Positions 36,047 through 44,895 of a stretch of 64,000 nt of DNA are shown piece after piece. Made by a program: the position numbers and the translations under genes. Source of the DNA: Candidatus Mediterraneibacter stercoripullorum (GTDB taxonomy: Bacteria; Bacillota; Clostridia; Lachnospirales; Lachnospiraceae); NCBI GenBank assembly GCA_019115765.1, contig DXCZ01000002.1:1-64000 (forward strand), written 5' to 3'. The stretch's first letter is position 1. The number at the start of each line of letters is the position of its first letter. The notes below the pieces were generated by a model that worked only from the letters and a program-made list of their open reading frames with translations, ran no database searches and was not told where the DNA came from.

Positions 36047-36778
36047 TCAGTCTCTTTCCTCGCTCCACTCCAGGATCGTTCCGGAATTTGCATCGATCTC
36101 GAACTCATATTCCCTGCTGTTATAATGAATCTCACCTTCATATTTATATCTCCCGTCGTCCCGGTCCAGCTCGATCTTTATATCCTGCTCTGTCGCTCCG
36201 GAAACTCTGTCGAGGGCAATGCCGATTGCTTCATCTATGCTGACAGCCACATCGGAATTGCCCGAGCTGTTATTACTGGTCTGACTATTCCCCTGACTGC
36301 CGCCGGAGGAAGCTGTATTGCCGGAATTTCCGGAGTTTCCGGAGTTCTGTGTCTGGCTGTTATCCTGTGTCTGCCCGTCTGATGTCGAGGAGGAACTATT
36401 ACCGTTTTCCGGACTGCTGCTATTATTCTGCGAACCATCGTCCGGGACAAGGGCACTTCCCAGTCCGGAGCTGTCACCTTCCGCCGTATCATCCGAAGCC
36501 GTATCCACATCCGAACTGAGGATTCGTCCATCTGATGCCTGAATCTCATAGTCATACTCCCTGCTTCCTGCATTGAACTGGATATCATAAGTTTTTCTTC
36601 CGTCATCCTGGTCCTCAGCCACACTCAGCCGTGTCGTATCCTCTTCATTCACCCCTGCATCATTTAACGCGGTTTCCAGCGCTGCATCTCTGCCGATATC
36701 TGCACTGCTCCCGCAGCCGGTAACCGCACCCAGAGCGAAAATTACAACTGCTGCAGCAAATAATGTCTTCTTTCTCAT
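36047..36778 (-). CDS. Lipoprotein with two PepSY domains and a Ser/Asn/Gly-rich linker
   Basis: The 243-residue protein has a lipoprotein signal (FALGAVTGC, Cys near residue 22), one PepSY domain (about 30-92), a low-complexity linker of Ser, Asn, Gly and Gln (about 100-175), and a second PepSY domain (178-243). PepSY domains are linked to inhibition of proteases or to signal modulation outside the cell. It begins the operon with the response regulator 19 nt later, so it may tune the sensor kinase. The upstream gap has T-rich repeats (TTCTAAT, TTTTAAT) that may bind the regulator. Confidence 0.85.
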   Translation of the reverse strand: MRKKTLFAAAVVIFALGAVTGCGSSADIGRDAALETALNDAGVNEEDTTRLSVAEDQDDGRKTYDIQFNAGSREYDYEIQASDGRILSSDVDTASDDTAEGDSSGLGSALVPDDGSQNNSSSPENGNSSSSTSDGQTQDNSQTQNSGNSGNSGNTASSGGSQGNSQTSNNSSGNSDVAVSIDEAIGIALDRVSGATEQDIKIELDRDDGRYKYEGEIHYNSREYEFEIDANSGTILEWSEERD

Positions 36779-36922
36779 TTGAATATCTCCCTTCCTGTAT
36801 ATATATCATCAACTTTTTTTCTGTTGATATCACTATACAGCAGAAAGATTAAAAAAACATTAGAAATTTACATTTCTCCGCATGAATTCCGTCAAGTTCT
36901 TCGGCAGTCTATATTCTAAGTC

Positions 36923-38731
36923 TTATGCCTGCAGAGATCTCATCCGGTAAAATACACCTTTTCGAGCCATCAGTTCATCCCATGTTCCATATTCCAGCAG
37001 TCCGCCCTCTCCGATCACCGCAATCTTGTCTGCGTCCCGGATCGTGGACAGCCGATGTGCTACGATCAAGGTTGTCCGGCCTTTGATCAGCCTGCGGACC
37101 GAATCCTGTATCTTCTTCTCCGAGACACTATCCAGAGCAGATGTAGCCTCATCCAGGATCAGGACCTTGGGATCCCTCGCAAATGCTCTTGCAATAGATA
37201 TCCGCTGTTTCTGACCGCCGGACAGATTTTCCCCATGTTCGGTCAATACAGTGTCAATTCCCTGTGGCAGCTTTTCCACCATATCCTCCAGATTGGCTGC
37301 CCGTATCACCTTCTTCAGCTTCTCTTCCGGGAAATCCTCCAGACCGTATGTAATATTCTCACGGACTGTTCCTGTAAAAAGCACGGACTGCTGCGGCACT
37401 ACAGCAATGTGCCTGCGATAACTCTGCAGGTTAATCTCTTCAATGTCGCATCCATCGATCAGGACCTGGCCGGAATCAGGTTTCAGAAAACCAATGGCAA
37501 GATTGATGATCGTTGTCTTACCAGATCCGGAAGCTCCGACAAAGGCAACTGTCTCACCTTCATGTATCGTCAGGTTCAGATCGTTCAGTACGCACCGCTC
37601 ATTCTTCGGATAGGAAAAGCTCAGATGCCTGAAGCTGATCTCTCCCCGGACATTATCTATTTTTTTCTTGTTCTCCGTATACTCCACATCATTGGCACAA
37701 ATAATATCTCCTACTGAATCAATGGACTCCAGTCCCTTTGAAATAATAGGGAGAAGCGCGATAAGATTGGATATCTGCGCTACGATAGAGGTAAAGTATG
37801 ACTGGTATAAAGTGATATCACCGATCCCGATCACTTTTCGATAAGCCATCCATGTGGTAAACGCCAGACAAAGCACCTGAAACACCTGAAATGCCACCCA
37901 GCTGATAGAGGAAAAATATGTCTGCACCATATCCAGCTTCAATCCCTTACGGGCAATCTGGTCCAGCTGGTTTCCCATCTTTCTTGTCTCCTGCTTTTCC
38001 AGAGCATGCGCTCTTGCCACAGGCACCATCTCTACCATCTCCATAACCTTGGCAGAGGTTTCTTCCATTTCCCGCCGGAAGCTGCGGTTGTAGTCCTTGA
38101 TTTTGCCTTTGAAGACTACTACCAGAAATATCGCAACAGGCATGGTCAAAATATAAAAGAGAAAGATTACATGGCTTCGCGTCAGAACTACCCCAAAGGA
38201 GACAACAATATTTAGCATCGTTGTCAGCACTGTCAGAAAAATCTGTGAGGACAGTGTCTGGATCTGCTCCACATCACGCATAATCTTTGACTGTAATCTG
38301 CCTGACTGCGTCTCTTTATGAAAGGAGATGGAGAGCATCTGAAGCTTTACTACCAAAGCCTCTCGCAGGCGCCGCTCTACATCACGCACGCTTTTCGCAT
38401 ACAGCCATGTATGAATATAATTGGTAGGTATATTCTGTAACAGGAACAGAATCATCAGAGCCGTATTGACCGCGATCGTCCTTGCCAGATGCGGATCATT
38501 CCCGGTCACGGCGTTGATCAGATTTGCAGTCACTACCGGAATCACCCAGGTCGGTGAATGCTTGATCACAAAAAAGAATACCGAACCTGCCAGAGCCGGA
38601 TAATGCCCCCGGTAAAGCAGCAGCAGTGTCTTCAGATTATGATCATGGCTGCCGTTAAAAATCCTTGTAATCTCTTTCTCACGGTCCAGGCTTTCTTCAT
38701 AGTTAAATGGATCACCATATTTTCTTTTCAT
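36923..38731 (-). CDS. ABC exporter, fused permease and ATPase
   Basis: The 602-residue half-transporter has a six-helix membrane domain (about 45-330) and an ATPase domain with Walker A GASGSGKTT, Q-loop VVPQQSVLF, signature ENLSGGQKQR and Walker B VLILDEATSALD. It belongs to the MsbA/MDR-like group and should work as a homodimer or with a partner. Its start overlaps the end of the glycosidase gene by 20 nt; AGGAGG lies 15 nt before the ATG. Substrate unknown. Confidence 0.92.
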   Translation of the reverse strand: MKRKYGDPFNYEESLDREKEITRIFNGSHDHNLKTLLLLYRGHYPALAGSVFFFVIKHSPTWVIPVVTANLINAVTGNDPHLARTIAVNTALMILFLLQNIPTNYIHTWLYAKSVRDVERRLREALVVKLQMLSISFHKETQSGRLQSKIMRDVEQIQTLSSQIFLTVLTTMLNIVVSFGVVLTRSHVIFLFYILTMPVAIFLVVVFKGKIKDYNRSFRREMEETSAKVMEMVEMVPVARAHALEKQETRKMGNQLDQIARKGLKLDMVQTYFSSISWVAFQVFQVLCLAFTTWMAYRKVIGIGDITLYQSYFTSIVAQISNLIALLPIISKGLESIDSVGDIICANDVEYTENKKKIDNVRGEISFRHLSFSYPKNERCVLNDLNLTIHEGETVAFVGASGSGKTTIINLAIGFLKPDSGQVLIDGCDIEEINLQSYRRHIAVVPQQSVLFTGTVRENITYGLEDFPEEKLKKVIRAANLEDMVEKLPQGIDTVLTEHGENLSGGQKQRISIARAFARDPKVLILDEATSALDSVSEKKIQDSVRRLIKGRTTLIVAHRLSTIRDADKIAVIGEGGLLEYGTWDELMARKGVFYRMRSLQA

Positions 38732-39641
38732 AATAATGACGGATCACCTCCTGAGCCGGTTTGTTCATGAACCAGTATCCGCTGTCTCTGACCGCTTTCC
38801 TCTCAGGTATGACATTTGCCGGCCAGTCCCAGAGACCGAACCCCTGGATCCAGCTCCGTTTCTCACACGCAGAGAACATCTCCTCATACCATTTCTCTTG
38901 TTCTTCCAGATCCAGCTCGCCTCGCAGAGACCAGTCATTGGGTACGCCGGCCGATCCTTTTCTGGCCATACACCCCGTCTCCGCAAACAAAAACGGCTTG
39001 TCAAATTTTTTCACCACCGCTTCAATCCTGTCCAGTTCCTTCTCCCAGCCTCCTGCCGGATAATAACCGCTGGATGTGATCATATCCAGACAGTCCCACC
39101 ATTTCACATTATGCTCCTGATATTTATCCGTATTATAGGTAACTGGTCCGCCATAAACTTTCCGTATGGCTGCTATGACCTGTCTCCACTCCTTCTCCCG
39201 GTGTTCCGACATGACCATCTCGCATCCGGCAATGAAGAGATCACACCCTTCCTCCTGCGCGATCCGCGCATAATGACTCTGAAAATCCGTATAAGACTCA
39301 AACCAGTTTCCCCACTTTGGCTCACAGACCACATCCTGCTCAAAAAAACTGACATAGGCTCTCCAGACGCCGTTTCTGCAATTGACCGTAGGTTTGATTC
39401 CCACTGTCATATTTTTAGTCTTAGCATAGCGGATCATGCCAATAAGTTCTTCGTCGGAGCAGGTACCCTCCGAAGTATAACAAATCTCTTCCGAATGAGC
39501 GGTATCCTGCAGTCCGTTTGGGGAAAATATGACAAAATCAGCCTTTGTCTTCTCAGTCATATAGTCCAGACTTTCCCTTGCCTCTGCACTGTTCAGCACT
39601 CCCCTTCGGCAAAACGGGGCAAAATTTACTCCTCTGTACAT
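38712..39641 (-). CDS. GH113-like glycoside hydrolase
   Basis: The 309-residue protein reads as a (beta/alpha)8 glycosidase of the GH113 type, a family with beta-mannanases. The likely acid/base is E141 (FIAGCEM) and the nucleophile E221 (FLFAETG). MITSSGYYPAGGW and GFGLWDWPANV are also characteristic. No signal peptide is seen, so it would be cytoplasmic. ATG 39641 follows GGAGGAG; an in-frame ATG at 39671 is less likely. A divergent AraC regulator next door is a probable controller. Confidence 0.8.
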   Translation of the reverse strand: MYRGVNFAPFCRRGVLNSAEARESLDYMTEKTKADFVIFSPNGLQDTAHSEEICYTSEGTCSDEELIGMIRYAKTKNMTVGIKPTVNCRNGVWRAYVSFFEQDVVCEPKWGNWFESYTDFQSHYARIAQEEGCDLFIAGCEMVMSEHREKEWRQVIAAIRKVYGGPVTYNTDKYQEHNVKWWDCLDMITSSGYYPAGGWEKELDRIEAVVKKFDKPFLFAETGCMARKGSAGVPNDWSLRGELDLEEQEKWYEEMFSACEKRSWIQGFGLWDWPANVIPERKAVRDSGYWFMNKPAQEVIRHYYEKKIW

Positions 39642-39863
39642 AAGATTCTCCTCCGTAAATGATGTTTTCACAGAAATTCATGCAATAGCAGTCCTCACTG
39701 AAATAGCTCGCTAAGTATAGCACAGAGGATACAGACGTGATATAATAAACAGACAAAAAAATTGTATAAATCTATTTCCATGGCGGTGCGATTCTCCACA
39801 CCGCAGAAAAGTGACATGTTTTGGCGCACTATTATCTACACAATTTGGGAGTACTGGACCGAT

Positions 39864-40736
39864 ATGAAACCTTATTTTGAATATTCAGACACTTTAAATT
39901 CCCCTTACGAAGCCTTCATGTTTGAGGCGGAAGCAAGCGGAATCTTCCCCATAAAGCCCCACTGGCATTATTTTATGGAGATTATCTACGTGACCGAGGG
40001 ACAGGCATACGCAGAGGCAGGAAAGGAACACTGTGTACTGGAACCGGGAGACCTGATGGTATTCTACTCTCAGGTTCCTCACAGCATTTGTCTCTCGGGA
40101 CGCTTCCCGCTTCACTACTATGTCTTAAAATTCGATCCCATGCATCTGAACATCCCCTCCAGCAGTCTGCCCGGGATGTCAGAAATACTTAGGATGGTAG
40201 AATCAACCCCTGGCATGAAGTGTTTCTTCAGAAAAAAGGAGCTGGAACACATTCCCATGAGAGAACTGTTTGACCGATTGGTAGATGTGGTAACTCACAA
40301 ACAATTCGGATACGACATACAGGCTCATTCTCTGTACTGTATGATCCTGACTGAACTGTTGTCCCTATGGTACAAAAAAGGATTCCGAATACGTGAGAAA
40401 TGCACCGAGAACTCTGACCAGCGCGCGCTTGTATCTGCCGCAGAATATATCAACTGCCATTATCCGGAAGAGCTTCGTGTAGAGCAGATCGCCGCCCGGG
40501 CAGGTATGAGCTATTCCAGCTTTGCGGCAAAATTCCGCAGATATTACGGGATGTCCTGTGGTACATATATCCGAAAAGTCCGGGTAAGCCACGCAGAGGA
40601 ACTCCTTCTCCAGACCGACTATGATCTATCCTATATCAGTCAAGAGACCGGATTCTGCGACTGCAGCCACCTGATCCGGGCCTTCCGCGAAGAGAAAGGG
40701 ACAACACCCAGGCAGTTCCGGAAAAGTTCTTCATAA
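39864..40736 (+). CDS. AraC-family transcriptional regulator
   Basis: The product of 290 residues has an N-terminal cupin (FPIKPHWHYFMEIIYVTEG, VLEPGDLMVFYSQVPHS) and two C-terminal HTH motifs (RVEQIAARAGMSYSSFAAKFRRYYGMS, DLSYISQETGFCDCSHLIRAFREEKGTTPRQFRK). The start is uncertain: ATG 39864 (MKPYFEYSD) fits the domain, while an in-frame ATG at 39762 would add 34 unrelated residues. It is divergent from the GH113-like gene and probably senses a sugar. TATAAT-like boxes on both strands lie in 39700-39760. Confidence 0.88.
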   Translation: MKPYFEYSDTLNSPYEAFMFEAEASGIFPIKPHWHYFMEIIYVTEGQAYAEAGKEHCVLEPGDLMVFYSQVPHSICLSGRFPLHYYVLKFDPMHLNIPSSSLPGMSEILRMVESTPGMKCFFRKKELEHIPMRELFDRLVDVVTHKQFGYDIQAHSLYCMILTELLSLWYKKGFRIREKCTENSDQRALVSAAEYINCHYPEELRVEQIAARAGMSYSSFAAKFRRYYGMSCGTYIRKVRVSHAEELLLQTDYDLSYISQETGFCDCSHLIRAFREEKGTTPRQFRKSSS

Positions 40737-40804
40737 CGCCTGAGATACCGGATCAGCTGTTCCCGGCTCTCCGGCTCATCTTCCACGATCGCTATCCTGA
40801 TCAT
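40640..40804 (-). pseudogene. N-terminal stub of a LytTR-type response regulator
   Basis: ATG 40804 follows GGAGG and opens MIRIAIVEDEPESREQLIRYLRR, an unmistakable receiver start of the LytTR/AgrA group. After about 26 residues it runs into the reverse complement of the AraC gene's 3' end and soon loses meaning. It overlaps the kinase stop (40776), as expected for a next operon gene. All of the rest of the gene has been deleted. Confidence 0.75.
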
Positions 40805-42188
40805 CTCTGTTTCCTCCTTCACCAAGCGGCAGTCCAAAGGAAAACACACTTCCCTCTCCCTGCCGGCTCTCCGCCTTCACCCATCCTCCATGGATCTCCG
40901 CGATCCACTTTACCATGGATAGGCCCAGACCAGAATGGCTCCCTCCTGTTCTGGCAGTATCCGCCCGGTAGAATCTCTCCCAGATCCGGGTCAGATCCTC
41001 CGGTGAGATCCCGATGCCGTCATCTCTCACGGTTCCGGTCACTTCGCTGCCGGACTGCTCCAGAGTCACCCATACATGGCCATTTTCTTTCCCATAGGCG
41101 ACTGCATTGGAGATCAGGTTCACCAGCATGCGGATATAAAGCGTCTCATCCACTTCCGCCTTAATATCCGGCCGGATCTGACATATGATACGTATCCCTG
41201 TCCCCGCCTCATCCGCCAGGATCTGCTGTTCCTCTGCAGTCATCTCCGTCAGTTCGCTGATATCCACCTGTTCTTTTCGGATTGGCTGTCGTCCCTGGTC
41301 AGCCCTGGAGAGGAACAGCAGCTGAGAGATCATATCCGACATATCACCGGCCTTCCTCTGGATCAGAAGGATCTGCCCCCTCTGCTCCTCTGTCAGTGTC
41401 TGATCCTCCAGACACGCGCCGCACTGAGCAAGTATCACGCTGACTGGTGTGCGCAGTTCATGAGAGACATCAGAAGTGAACTGCTTTTCCCTGTCAAATA
41501 CCGTCTCAAGCTCTGAGAGCATATCGTCAAATGTCCCTGCCAGATTATAAATCTCATCTCTGTCCTTCTCACTGCTTCTCTTCAGCCCGATCCTCCTTGA
41601 AAGATCTGCGTCCGCCCTGATCTTCTGCACAGTTTCCGTGATCCGTCTGACCGGGAGAAGGGTCCTGCGTGTAAACCGGTATCCGATAAAAGCTGTGGCA
41701 AGTACCATCATTGGCAAGAGAATCAGCGCGAAACGCAGTGTAACGGTAAAACTCGCTTCTGCGTCCGTTACTGAAGTAATCCCCCTTATATAGACCGTAT
41801 ATCCCTGCTCCACACGGAATGACAGATCGTATACATACCATTCCCTGTTTCCTTCCCGGATTCTCCTCGCCTCACCATCTGAAATCTCCGGCTGATGATC
41901 AAATCCGTAAGGCACTTTACCGTAGAGGAAGTACATGTCTTCATCATAAAGAGACAGGTAAACATCCCTGGTCACTGAATAGAAATCCGATTCAACTTCC
42001 AGTTCCCCGTTTTCCATCCGGATATTATCTACACTTTGCTGCACTCTATTCTCCAGCGTGTTCTGGACAGACGAAAGTACTTCCCTGCTGCTCAGTGAGA
42101 ACAGTACTGCTATGGCCGCGCAGGTAAGCAGGATCATGAAAAATGTATACATCAATGTCAGTTTGATCTTAAGCGACAATCTCTTCAT
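40776..42188 (-). CDS. Sensor histidine kinase with HAMP domain
   Basis: The 470-residue kinase has two membrane helices (about 9-30 and 150-172) around a sensor domain of about 120 residues, a HAMP linker, H-box SHELRTPVSVIL, N-box NLISNAVAYGKENG and G-boxes DDGIGISPED and SGLGLSMVKW. ATG 42188 follows the regulator stop by 4 nt. The pair with the next gene is a CssS/BaeS-like system. The signal is unknown. Confidence 0.92.
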   Translation of the reverse strand: MKRLSLKIKLTLMYTFFMILLTCAAIAVLFSLSSREVLSSVQNTLENRVQQSVDNIRMENGELEVESDFYSVTRDVYLSLYDEDMYFLYGKVPYGFDHQPEISDGEARRIREGNREWYVYDLSFRVEQGYTVYIRGITSVTDAEASFTVTLRFALILLPMMVLATAFIGYRFTRRTLLPVRRITETVQKIRADADLSRRIGLKRSSEKDRDEIYNLAGTFDDMLSELETVFDREKQFTSDVSHELRTPVSVILAQCGACLEDQTLTEEQRGQILLIQRKAGDMSDMISQLLFLSRADQGRQPIRKEQVDISELTEMTAEEQQILADEAGTGIRIICQIRPDIKAEVDETLYIRMLVNLISNAVAYGKENGHVWVTLEQSGSEVTGTVRDDGIGISPEDLTRIWERFYRADTARTGGSHSGLGLSMVKWIAEIHGGWVKAESRQGEGSVFSFGLPLGEGGNRDDQDSDRGR

Positions 42189-42192
42189 ATAT

Positions 42193-42879
42193 CTAACCTT
42201 TGTCCTCCCGCAGCACATACCCGGCTCCCCGGACTGTATGAATCAGCTTTGTATCATGACCTTCATCGATCTTCTTCCTGAGATAACGAATGTAGACGTC
42301 GATCACATTTGAACCGCCTGCGTAATCAAAGTTCCAGAGATGCTCTTCCAGCCGGTCTCTGGACAAGACGATTCCCTCATTCTGCACCATATACCTGAGC
42401 AGTGCGAACTCCTTCCCGGATAATTTGATGTCTTTTCCTCCCCTTCGGACCAGATGGGTGTCCAGATGCACTTCCAGATCCCCCACCTGATAACAGCTCT
42501 TCGGAGTCTCCGCCGGCTTCCGGAGCAGCACACGAATCCTGGCCAGCAGCTCTTCGAAAGCAAAAGGCTTCACCAGGTAGTCATTAGCCCCCGCATCCAG
42601 CCCGCCGACCCGGTCACTGACACTGTCTTTCGCTGTAAGCAGGAGCACAGGAGTACTGTCTCCCTTTCTGCGCATCTTTTTCAGCACTGTGAGTCCGTCC
42701 ATCACCGGCATCATAATGTCGAGTACCACTGCGTCATACTCTGCACTTTCCAGATATTCAAGCGCTTCCTGTCCGTTAAAGCAGGCATCAACACTGTAAT
42801 GTTCCCCCTCCAGCCTCGAAGTCAGGATCCTGTTCAGGTCCTTCTCATCTTCCGCGATCAATATTCTCATAATGTACAT
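42193..42879 (-). CDS. OmpR-family response regulator
   Basis: The 228-residue regulator has a receiver domain (RILIAEDEKDLNRIL, VVLDIMMPVMDGL with the phosphoacceptor Asp, LLTAKDS, KPFAFEELLARI) and a winged-helix output domain (SNVIDVYIRYLRKKIDEG, LIHTVRGAGYVLRE). AGGAG lies before tandem starts at 42879 and 42870. Its mRNA would begin near 43042 and carry the hairpin at 42914-43016 in its leader. Confidence 0.94.
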   Translation of the reverse strand: MYIMRILIAEDEKDLNRILTSRLEGEHYSVDACFNGQEALEYLESAEYDAVVLDIMMPVMDGLTVLKKMRRKGDSTPVLLLTAKDSVSDRVGGLDAGANDYLVKPFAFEELLARIRVLLRKPAETPKSCYQVGDLEVHLDTHLVRRGGKDIKLSGKEFALLRYMVQNEGIVLSRDRLEEHLWNFDYAGGSNVIDVYIRYLRKKIDEGHDTKLIHTVRGAGYVLREDKG

Positions 42880-42913
42880 CAGCTCCTTTTGATATAGGAT
42901 CAGGGATTTTCAG

Positions 42914-43016
42914 CTATGCGGTTGCTGTCCCTTCGTTCCCAGATGTCCGCCATAAAGGGGCCGTGCTGCCCCTTTATGGCTGGTTACCGGGACGCGTTTG
43001 AACAGTAGCCGCACAG
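42914..43016. repeat. Long hairpin repeat, family A copy 2
   Basis: Arms 42914-42961 and 42968-43016 pair along nearly their whole length around a 6-nt loop; the inner 14 bp (GCCATAAAGGGGC with GCCCCTTTATGGC) is perfect, and the ends (GCGG-TTGCTGT with ACAGTAGCCGC) pair well. The right arm is homologous to that of the hairpin at 4529-4666. It lies between the response-regulator start and its predicted promoter. Confidence 0.75.
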
Positions 43017-43048
43017 TTTGAAAATAACTCCGGCGTCATATATTTTCA

Positions 43049-43077
43049 AGTATAAAATACCCCGTCCTTAATGTAAA
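43049..43077 (-). promoter_or_regulatory. Promoter of the two-component operon
   Basis: TTTACA and TATACT are separated by 17 nt on the minus strand. The predicted leader of about 160 nt contains the hairpin 42914-43016. Confidence 0.7.
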
Positions 43078-43091
43078 GTATGTCACAGAAA

Positions 43092-43108
43092 CATTAAGAC
43101 TTCATTAA
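43092..43108. promoter_or_regulatory. Direct repeats likely bound by the OmpR-type regulator
   Basis: CATTAA occurs at 43092-43097 and again at 43103-43108, 11 bp apart, within CATTAAGACTTCATTAAAA. It sits 15 bp upstream of the -35 box. An 11-bp spaced direct repeat is the usual OmpR/PhoB geometry and suggests autoregulation. Confidence 0.5.
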
Positions 43109-43119
43109 AAGTGCGGTAT

Positions 43120-43189
43120 GGCTGTTTGGGCAATAGCATTTCCGATTTGGACAGTGCTGGAAGCGGGAAATGTTATTATCTAAACAGCC
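43120..43189. repeat. 70-nt inverted repeat
   Basis: GGCTGTTT..AATAGCATTTCC (43120-43143) is the inverted copy of GGAAATGTTATT..AAACAGCC (43166-43189), with one mismatch and a short unpaired block per arm. The spacer is 22 nt. It lies in the divergent region and could be a terminator-like RNA or a minimal transposon relic. Confidence 0.6.
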
Positions 43190-43238
43190 CCCTCTTTTTG
43201 CACAAGATTTCTCCCATTTTTTTGTAAACATTTTTACC

Positions 43239-43267
43239 TTGACAGTCCTCCAACAAACCGATACTAT
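43239..43267 (+). promoter_or_regulatory. Promoter of the amino-acid permease gene
   Basis: TTGACA and TACTAT are separated by 17 nt. The leader to ATG 43414 is about 140 nt; no riboswitch was recognised in it. Confidence 0.65.
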
Positions 43268-43413
43268 AGAAATACCGCGTTTTTCCGCCTTTAAAATATG
43301 AGACAGTCCCATATGGTCTTATACACGGTGCCAGATTTCGACAGATTCCGGTGCTCTTCTGGTATGAAAAACACGGACAGCATAGATACTATTCACAAGA
43401 GAGGAGAGTTCTA

Positions 43414-44820
43414 ATGAACAACAATCAGAACGAAAAGAAGATCCTCTGGTACAATCTTGCTTTCATGGCATTTTCCACCGTGTGGGGATTCGGAAACGTG
43501 ATCAACGGCTTTTCTGAATACGGCGGTCTGAAAGCGATCGTATCCTGGATCATCCTGTTCGCACTTTACTTTGTACCTTATGCGCTCATGGTCGGTGAGC
43601 TGGGAAGCGCCTTTAAGAATGAGGGTGGCGGCGTCAGCTCCTGGATTCACCGTACCATCGGTCCCGGAATGGCATACATGGCCGGATGGACTTACTGGGT
43701 CGTACACATGCCCTATATTTCCCAGAAGCCGAATGCTTCTGTCATCGCTGCCAGCTGGGCCATCTTCCGTGACGCCCGGGCAAGCCAGATGAACGTACGG
43801 ATCATGGCTGTGATCTGCCTTGTCCTGTTCCTGTTTGCTGTATGGATCGCGTCCAGAGGACTGGGCGTACTGAAGACACTTTCTGCTCTGGCAGGATCCA
43901 CCATGTTCGTTATGTCCCTGCTGTTCATCGTTATGATGATCGCAGCACCTGCAATCACAGGAGCAAATGTACTGGACATCGAGTGGTCTGTAGACACCTT
44001 TATGCCAACCTTTGACGGCAAGTTCTTCCTGAATCTGTCCATCCTTGTATTTGCGGTAGGCGGATGTGAGAAGATCTCACCTTATGTAAATAAGATGAAG
44101 AATCCTTCCAAAGACTTTGCAAAAGGTATGATTGCTCTGGCAACCATGGTTGCTGTCTGCGCAGTACTTGGAACCATCGCACTGGGAATGATGTTTGATT
44201 CCAACAACATCCCGGAAGACCTGATGACCAACGGCGCTTACTATGCATTCCAGATGCTTGGCGAGTACTATCATGTAGGAGACCTGTTCGTAGTTATCTA
44301 CGCAGTTGTCAACCTGATCGGTCAGTTCTCCGTCATGGTACTTTCCATCGACGCACCGCTGCGTATGCTTCTTGACAGTGCAGATGAGAAATACATTCCG
44401 AAGTCACTGTTCAAGCAGAACAAATACGGCACATATACAAACGGACACAAACTTGTTCTTGTCATCGTATCCATCCTGATCATCGTTCCGGTACTTGGTA
44501 TCGAAAATGTGGATACACTTGTAAAATGGCTTGTAAAAGTAAATTCCGTATGCATGCCGCTTCGTTACCTCTGGGTATTTGTGGCATACATTGCTCTCAA
44601 GAAAGCCGGAGAGAAATTCTCAGCGGAATATCGTTTTGTCAAAGGCCGTACCCTTGGTATGATCCTTGGCGGATGGTGCTTCTTCGTAACAGCATTCGCA
44701 TGTATCCTGGGTATCTGGTCTGAGGATCCGTTCCAGCTGGTACTCAACATCGTGACACCGTTCGTCCTGATCGGACTCGGATTCATCATGCCGGTCATCG
44801 CAAGACGAAGCAAAGCATAA
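43414..44820 (+). CDS. APC-superfamily amino-acid permease or antiporter
   Basis: The 468-residue protein has about twelve membrane helices and the APC-type opening STVWGFGNVINGFSEYGG, followed by GELGSAFKNEGGGVSSW. It is closest in appearance to the glutamate:GABA/polyamine antiporter branch. AGAGGAG precedes ATG 43414. An M18 aminopeptidase gene follows 75 nt later, so the two may serve peptide and amino-acid use. The substrate cannot be read from the sequence. Confidence 0.88.
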   Translation: MNNNQNEKKILWYNLAFMAFSTVWGFGNVINGFSEYGGLKAIVSWIILFALYFVPYALMVGELGSAFKNEGGGVSSWIHRTIGPGMAYMAGWTYWVVHMPYISQKPNASVIAASWAIFRDARASQMNVRIMAVICLVLFLFAVWIASRGLGVLKTLSALAGSTMFVMSLLFIVMMIAAPAITGANVLDIEWSVDTFMPTFDGKFFLNLSILVFAVGGCEKISPYVNKMKNPSKDFAKGMIALATMVAVCAVLGTIALGMMFDSNNIPEDLMTNGAYYAFQMLGEYYHVGDLFVVIYAVVNLIGQFSVMVLSIDAPLRMLLDSADEKYIPKSLFKQNKYGTYTNGHKLVLVIVSILIIVPVLGIENVDTLVKWLVKVNSVCMPLRYLWVFVAYIALKKAGEKFSAEYRFVKGRTLGMILGGWCFFVTAFACILGIWSEDPFQLVLNIVTPFVLIGLGFIMPVIARRSKA

Positions 44821-44840
44821 TATCGCACAATACAATCACA

Positions 44841-44876
44841 AAAGGGGCAGGAACTCCGCATGGAGCCTGCCCCTTT
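44841..44876 (+). terminator. Hairpin between permease and aminopeptidase genes
   Basis: AAAGGGGCAGG (44841-44851) pairs with CCTGCCCCTTT (44866-44876), and the loop holds an inner CTCC/GGAG stem. Only a short T-run follows, so termination may be partial. Confidence 0.65.
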
Positions 44877-44895
44877 CCAGAAAGGAGACAACCAA

